Assembly: GCA_003511885.1 (NCBI GenBank)
Contig: DOIX01000198.1
Location: forward strand, 1 to 9,692
Source: Cyanobacteria bacterium UBA11153
GTDB taxonomy: Bacteria; Cyanobacteriota; Cyanobacteriia; Cyanobacteriales; Coleofasciculaceae
DNA: 9,692 nucleotides
Direction of reading: 5' to 3'
Below, piece after piece: positions 6,946 through 9,692 of the stretch. The position numbers were made by a program, and so were the translations under genes. The notes beneath the pieces are model-generated. The model made no database searches. It worked only from the letters and a program-made list of their open reading frames with translations, and was not told the origin of the DNA. Within the stretch, counting starts at the first letter, position 1. The number at the start of each line of letters is the position of its first letter.

Positions 6946-7292
6946 CAGTTCAAACCGTAAAGACTCAAAAAGAACAGAAATGCCAAGGCTAAAGCACCAA
7001 AAATGACAATATTCTTCTGTCCCGGTGTCAACCGATTCACCCCTAATCCATAGTTCAGGTTTTCCTCAAACCCAGACGGAGCATTCTTTGCGCCAATATT
7101 GGTAAAAGCCGACTTCTTAGCGCTACAGACAGGGCAACGCCAGTCAGCGGCTAAATCTTCAAAAGGGGTTCCAGGTGGAACATTCCTCGTGTTATCTCCC
7201 CTCATCGGCTCATAAACATACCCACAAGCACGACACTCGTAACTTGCGGGGGCAATTTCAGCCAGGGTTTGCTCTTTGGCGCGATCGCTCAT
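6945..7292 (-). CDS. rubA: Membrane-anchored rubredoxin
   Basis: The 115-residue protein has a short polar N-terminus, a rubredoxin domain with iron-binding Cys pairs at 20/23 (YECRACGYVYEP) and 53/56 (WRCPVCSAKK), a linker, and a C-terminal transmembrane helix (about 94-112). The C-terminal anchor distinguishes the photosynthetic RubA type from small soluble rubredoxins. RubA is required for photosystem II assembly, probably protecting or maturing early D1/D2-cytochrome b559 intermediates; its exact electron partner is unsettled. It is first in the rubA-ycf48 pair and overlaps ycf48 by one base. The ATG at 7292 follows AAGGA with almost no spacer, an awkward ribosome binding site, but no other Met is available before the first Cys. 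Confidence 0.96.
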   Translation of the reverse strand: MSDRAKEQTLAEIAPASYECRACGYVYEPMRGDNTRNVPPGTPFEDLAADWRCPVCSAKKSAFTNIGAKNAPSGFEENLNYGLGVNRLTPGQKNIVIFGALALAFLFFLSLYGLN

Positions 7293-7386
7293 TCCTTAGA
7301 AGCTTTGGAAGCAATTATTAAAATGTATGTTAAAAAATTTATCACATAACGGGATTCTTGGGTAGGAGGTCAGGGGAGTGGATGAT

Positions 7387-7429
7387 GGGAGCAGGGAGTA
7401 AGGGACAGTTTTTGGGAGGGTGGTGGGGG
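7387..7429 (+). repeat. G-rich low-complexity tract with irregular GGGAG-type motifs
   Basis: Six runs of three or more G occur in 43 bases (starting at 7387, 7394, 7402, 7414, 7418 and 7425), with GGGAG-like spacing resembling decayed short tandem repeats found between genes in many filamentous cyanobacteria. One spacer is 9 nt, so a canonical short-loop G-quadruplex is not guaranteed. Confidence 0.55.
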
Positions 7430-7548
7430 ACAAGGCAGGAGACACCCTGAATTTTGAGAATATCGCTAGCTCCGTATCGAGCATACTAGAGCAATCTATA
7501 TATGGATACCATTAGCTTTCGCTATGAACCTCTTGAGCTTCTTAAAAT

Positions 7549-7576
7549 AGGACAGCAGAAAGCGACACCGTATAAT
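7549..7576 (+). promoter_or_regulatory. Promoter of ndhC-ndhK-ndhJ
   Basis: A perfect TATAAT (7571-7576) is preceded after 16 nt by AGGACA (7549-7554), four of six matches to a -35 box. Transcription would start near 7583, giving a leader of about 47 nt before the GTG at 7630. Confidence 0.55.
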
Positions 7577-7629
7577 AAGGTAGTAATGTAAAGAAGTAAT
7601 AACCTAATATCTTCGCGTCTGTAACCATT

Positions 7630-7992
7630 GTGTTTGTTCTTAGCGGCTACGAATATCTCTTAGGCTTCTTGCTGGCTGCCAGCTCTGTCCCCTTTCTGGC
7701 ACTGTCTGCCTCTAAGCTCCTGCGGCCCACTAGTCGCGGTGGTGAAAGGCGTACCACCTACGAATCCGGTATGGAACCCATCGGTGGTGCATGGATTCAG
7801 TTTAATATCCGTTACTACATGTTTGCTCTCGTCTTCGTAATTTTTGATGTAGAAACGGTATTCCTCTATCCTTGGGCAGTCGCTTTCAATCAACTGGGAT
7901 TACTGGCTTTTATTGAAGCTTTGATCTTTATCGCAATTCTTGTCATTGCCCTAGTTTACGCTTGGCGCAAAGGAGCCTTGGAATGGTCATAA
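7630..7992 (+). CDS. ndhC: NDH-1 subunit 3 (NdhC)
   Basis: The 120-residue membrane protein has three predicted helices (about 7-29, 63-83, 91-112) and the family signatures [20 protein letters not shown] (39-58), [11 protein letters not shown] (72-82) and the WRKGALEWS end. NdhC is the NuoA/ND3 homologue in the membrane arm of the cyanobacterial NDH-1 complex, which oxidises reduced ferredoxin and passes electrons to plastoquinone in respiration, cyclic flow and carbon-concentrating functions. Its loop lies close to the quinone pocket. The start is GTG at 7630, the only position giving the conserved [11 protein letters not shown]-terminus; no clear Shine-Dalgarno precedes it. It is the first gene of the operon and its end overlaps ndhK by 10 nt. 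Confidence 0.97.
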   Translation: MFVLSGYEYLLGFLLAASSVPFLALSASKLLRPTSRGGERRTTYESGMEPIGGAWIQFNIRYYMFALVFVIFDVETVFLYPWAVAFNQLGLLAFIEALIFIAILVIALVYAWRKGALEWS

Positions 7993-8735
7993 ATACTAAC
8001 ACGACAACAGATAATGCTGCGTTAGGACAGTTCTCGCTAGAGAAAATTATTAATCCAATTGAGCGACCTACCGTTACTCAAGATCTGTCGGAGAATGTCA
8101 TTTTAACTACTGTAGATGACTTGTACAATTGGGCACGACTTTCTAGTTTGTGGCCTTTAATGTATGGTACGGCTTGCTGCTTTATCGAATTTGCGGCGAT
8201 GATTGGTTCGCGGTTTGATTTTGACCGTTTTGGTTTGGTTCCTCGTTGCAGTCCCCGTCAAGCGGATTTGATTATTACCGCAGGAACGATTACGATGAAA
8301 ATGGCTCCGGCGCTGGTGCGTTTATACGAACAAATGCCCGAACCAAAGTATGTTATCGCTATGGGTGCTTGCACGATTACGGGTGGCATGTTTAGTATGG
8401 ATTCTCCTACGGCGGTACGGGGTGTGGATAAGTTAATTCCAGTGGATGTCTATATTCCCGGTTGTCCGCCGCGTCCAGAAGCAGTTATGGATGCTATTGT
8501 TAAGCTGCGCAAAAAAGTCTCTACTGATTCGATCCAGGAAAGAGGTAAATTGCGTCAGACGCACCGTTACTACAGCACTACTCACAACATGAAGGCTGTT
8601 CCAGATATTTTAACTGGAAAGTATTTACAGTCAGAAACTCGTTATACTCCACCCAAGGAATTAACAGAAGCGATGGGAATTCCTGTACCACCCGCATTGC
8701 AATCTTCTCAAAAACAGGAGGTAAATCGTGGCTGA
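7983..8735 (+). CDS. ndhK: NDH-1 subunit K (NdhK), carries the N2-type [4Fe-4S] cluster
   Basis: The 250-residue protein is the NuoB/PSST homologue of the NDH-1 peripheral arm, passing electrons to plastoquinone. The cluster ligands are visible: adjacent Cys65-Cys66 (GTACCFIEF), Cys130 ([11 protein letters not shown]) and Cys161 ([10 protein letters not shown]). The N-terminal 30 residues and the C-terminal tail after about 185 are the variable parts typical of cyanobacterial NdhK. The ATG at 7983 is preferred over an upstream in-frame TTG at 7962 because GGAG sits 8 nt before it. It overlaps the end of ndhC by 10 nt and its own stop overlaps the ndhJ start by 8 nt, so the three genes are tightly coupled. 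Confidence 0.97.
   Translation: MVINTNTTTDNAALGQFSLEKIINPIERPTVTQDLSENVILTTVDDLYNWARLSSLWPLMYGTACCFIEFAAMIGSRFDFDRFGLVPRCSPRQADLIITAGTITMKMAPALVRLYEQMPEPKYVIAMGACTITGGMFSMDSPTAVRGVDKLIPVDVYIPGCPPRPEAVMDAIVKLRKKVSTDSIQERGKLRQTHRYYSTTHNMKAVPDILTGKYLQSETRYTPPKELTEAMGIPVPPALQSSQKQEVNRG
8716..8722 (+). promoter_or_regulatory. Ribosome binding site of ndhJ
   Basis: AGGAGGT, inside the 3' end of ndhK, is followed after 5 nt by GTG. This strong site decides the GTG start at 8728. Confidence 0.8.
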
Positions 8736-9240
8736 AGAATCTCAAGAAACCTCCCAGATAGTAGCATCAGGTAATGTTTCTGGTTGGCTGACCGAAAATG
8801 GCTTTCAACATGAGTTAATCGAGGCAGATCATCTTGGAGTTGAGGTAATTAAAGTTGATGCTGAGGTGTTAATTCCTGTAGCAACTGCCCTCTATGCTTA
8901 TGGGTTTAATTACCTGCAATGCCAAGGGGGTTATGATGTGGGAGCTGGTGAAGAATTGGTCAGTTTTTATCACTTAATTAAAGTAAGCGATAATGCCGAT
9001 AAGCCAGAAGAATTGCGATTGAAAGTATTCGTGCCTCGAGATAATCCGATCGTTCCCTCGGTTTACTGGATTTGGAAAGCCGCTGACTGGCAAGAAAGGG
9101 AAACCTACGATATGTATGGTATTGTCTACACAGGACATCCTAACTTGAAGCGGATTTTGATGCCAGAAGATTGGGTAGGTTGGCCTTTGCGTAAGGATTA
9201 TATCTCCCCAGACTTTTACGAGTTGCAGGATGCTTACTAA
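8728..9240 (+). CDS. ndhJ: NDH-1 subunit J (NdhJ)
   Basis: The 170-residue soluble protein is the NuoC / 30-kDa subunit homologue, a peripheral-arm subunit packing against NdhK and NdhH. The hallmark block runs from about 122 to 149, including [16 protein letters not shown] and KRILMPEDW, followed by [19 protein letters not shown] at the C-terminus. It has no membrane segments and binds no cluster of its own. Translation starts at GTG with a strong AGGAGGT. It is the third and last gene of the operon. No good hairpin with a T-run follows closely, and the MITE-like element starts only 16 nt after the stop. Confidence 0.97.
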   Translation: MAEESQETSQIVASGNVSGWLTENGFQHELIEADHLGVEVIKVDAEVLIPVATALYAYGFNYLQCQGGYDVGAGEELVSFYHLIKVSDNADKPEELRLKVFVPRDNPIVPSVYWIWKAADWQERETYDMYGIVYTGHPNLKRILMPEDWVGWPLRKDYISPDFYELQDAY

Positions 9241-9256
9241 GGCAAGTTACTAGTTA

Positions 9257-9479
9257 GGGTTTGCTGAAAAAGTCGGATCGTGAGGATGAGGTGTGGGGTA
9301 TGAGATGTGGGGTATGGTTTTTTTGTGTGACACAATTTTCCAGTTTAAGTGAAAAAGTGTGTGTGTTTTATAGTGTGTATGTTTTGAGGGGTGTAGCTCT
9401 TATTACTGGTACTTTTCCCTAACTGAATCAGCGCTCGAATCTAATTGCCCTCAAGAATAAAGACTTATACAGCAAGCCC
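9257..9479 (+). mobile_element. 223-bp MITE-like element flanked by 6-bp direct repeats
   Basis: The ends are 18-bp inverted repeats, GGGTTTGCTGAAAAAGTC at 9257-9274 and the inverse of GGGCTTGCTGTATAAGTC at 9462-9479, agreeing at 15 of 18 positions. TAGTTA lies immediately outside both ends (9251-9256 and 9480-9485), as a target-site duplication would. There is no transposase frame, so it would be non-autonomous. The segment 9392-9456 recurs inverted and diverged at 4-68, showing a dispersed family. The parent insertion sequence cannot be named from the sequence alone. It lies immediately after ndhJ. Confidence 0.65.
9288..9315 (+). repeat. Two tandem 14-bp units
   Basis: GAGGTGTGGGGTAT (9288-9301) is followed directly by GAGATGTGGGGTAT (9302-9315), differing at one base, inside the MITE-like element; a run of seven T follows at 9318-9324. 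Probably local slippage. Confidence 0.75.
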
Positions 9480-9485
9480 TAGTTA

Positions 9486-9692
9486 GGGGAGAAAAATCCC
9501 CCTTCATCAAGGATAAATCTTCCTGGAAAGTACCCCTAGTGAAGGCTGTTTTAAGAAGAAAATTTGAGATATAAAAATTATAATGGGATGGACTTTAAAT
9601 TCTTAAATTATCACTGACTGAGGGATAATGAGAGGGTGAAAATAACCTGTCACGCTTTTAAATCTTAAATCAGATCTTTCATCAGTTTCAAT
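9486..9692. other. Non-coding stretch at the right edge
   Basis: A short hairpin (GGGGA at 9486-9490 with TCCCC at 9497-9501) opens this part, without a T-run. Beyond it the sequence is AT-rich. A TATAAT occurs at 9579-9584 without a properly spaced -35 box. No gene is supported before the window ends. Confidence 0.5.

Larger units (their letters stand above)
7293..7629. other. Divergent intergenic region between rubA and ndhC
   Basis: The 337-bp region contains no supported gene. The part next to rubA is AT-rich and I see no convincing -35/-10 pair for rubA. The middle is a G-rich, low-complexity stretch (entry at 7387-7429). The right part carries the ndhC promoter. A small inverted pair GCTC/GAGC lies near 7468-7481 but is too short to interpret. 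Confidence 0.6.

Noticed and set aside
7296..7484. 62-residue minus-strand frame upstream of rubA
   Set aside because: It reads through the G-rich low-complexity tract, has no ribosome binding site of note and no recognisable sequence.
7962..7982. Upstream TTG start for ndhK
   Set aside because: It lies inside ndhC without a ribosome binding site, whereas the ATG at 7983 has GGAG 8 nt upstream.
9579..9584. TATAAT near the right edge as promoter of a gene beyond the window
   Set aside because: No -35-like box occurs at 16-18 nt, and the AT-rich surroundings make a chance hit likely.

Overview
The window comes from a cyanobacterium, probably a filamentous one. It carries a complete psbE-psbF-psbL-psbJ cluster behind rubA and ycf48, a divergent ndhC-ndhK-ndhJ operon, and an SLH-OprB porin. 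Six perfect HIP1 octamers (GCGATCGC) lie near 305, 2143, 5321, 5894, 6878 and 7281. Genus-level placement is inference only; base composition is moderately AT-rich by eye.

Layout: 1-143 is the edge of a dispersed repeat plus an imperfect hairpin behind a gene. 144-4288 (minus strand) is a two-gene unit, an outer-membrane porin followed 44 nt later by a large secreted protein of unknown function. 4289-4981 is non-coding. It holds the porin leader and a candidate promoter whose spacer is an almost perfect palindrome, a 256-bp element with long terminal inverted repeats, and the likely terminator of the psb operon. 4982-5703 (minus) is psbEFLJ, and 5926-7292 (minus) is ycf48 and rubA, overlapping by one base. 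7293-7629 is a divergent intergenic region with a G-rich tract and a TATAAT promoter for ndhC. 7630-9240 (plus) is ndhC-ndhK-ndhJ with overlapping reading frames. 9241-9692 is non-coding and contains a 223-bp MITE-like element flanked by a 6-bp direct repeat.

Functionally the centre of the window is a conserved photosynthesis neighbourhood. RubA (membrane rubredoxin) and Ycf48 assist early photosystem II assembly. PsbE and PsbF form cytochrome b559, and PsbL and PsbJ are small subunits around it. NdhC, NdhK and NdhJ belong to the core and peripheral arm of the NDH-1 complex. These genes are ordinary and well preserved.

The less ordinary material is in the gaps and at the left side: two different miniature inverted-repeat elements, a diverged copy of one arm of the second at the opposite window end, a promoter-embedded palindrome before the porin, and a repeat-bearing secreted protein paired with that porin. 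I see no CRISPR array, tRNA, rRNA, transposase gene or defence genes. The non-coding repeats and the porin partner are the parts most likely to be undescribed, but I do not see convincing evidence for a new multi-gene system.
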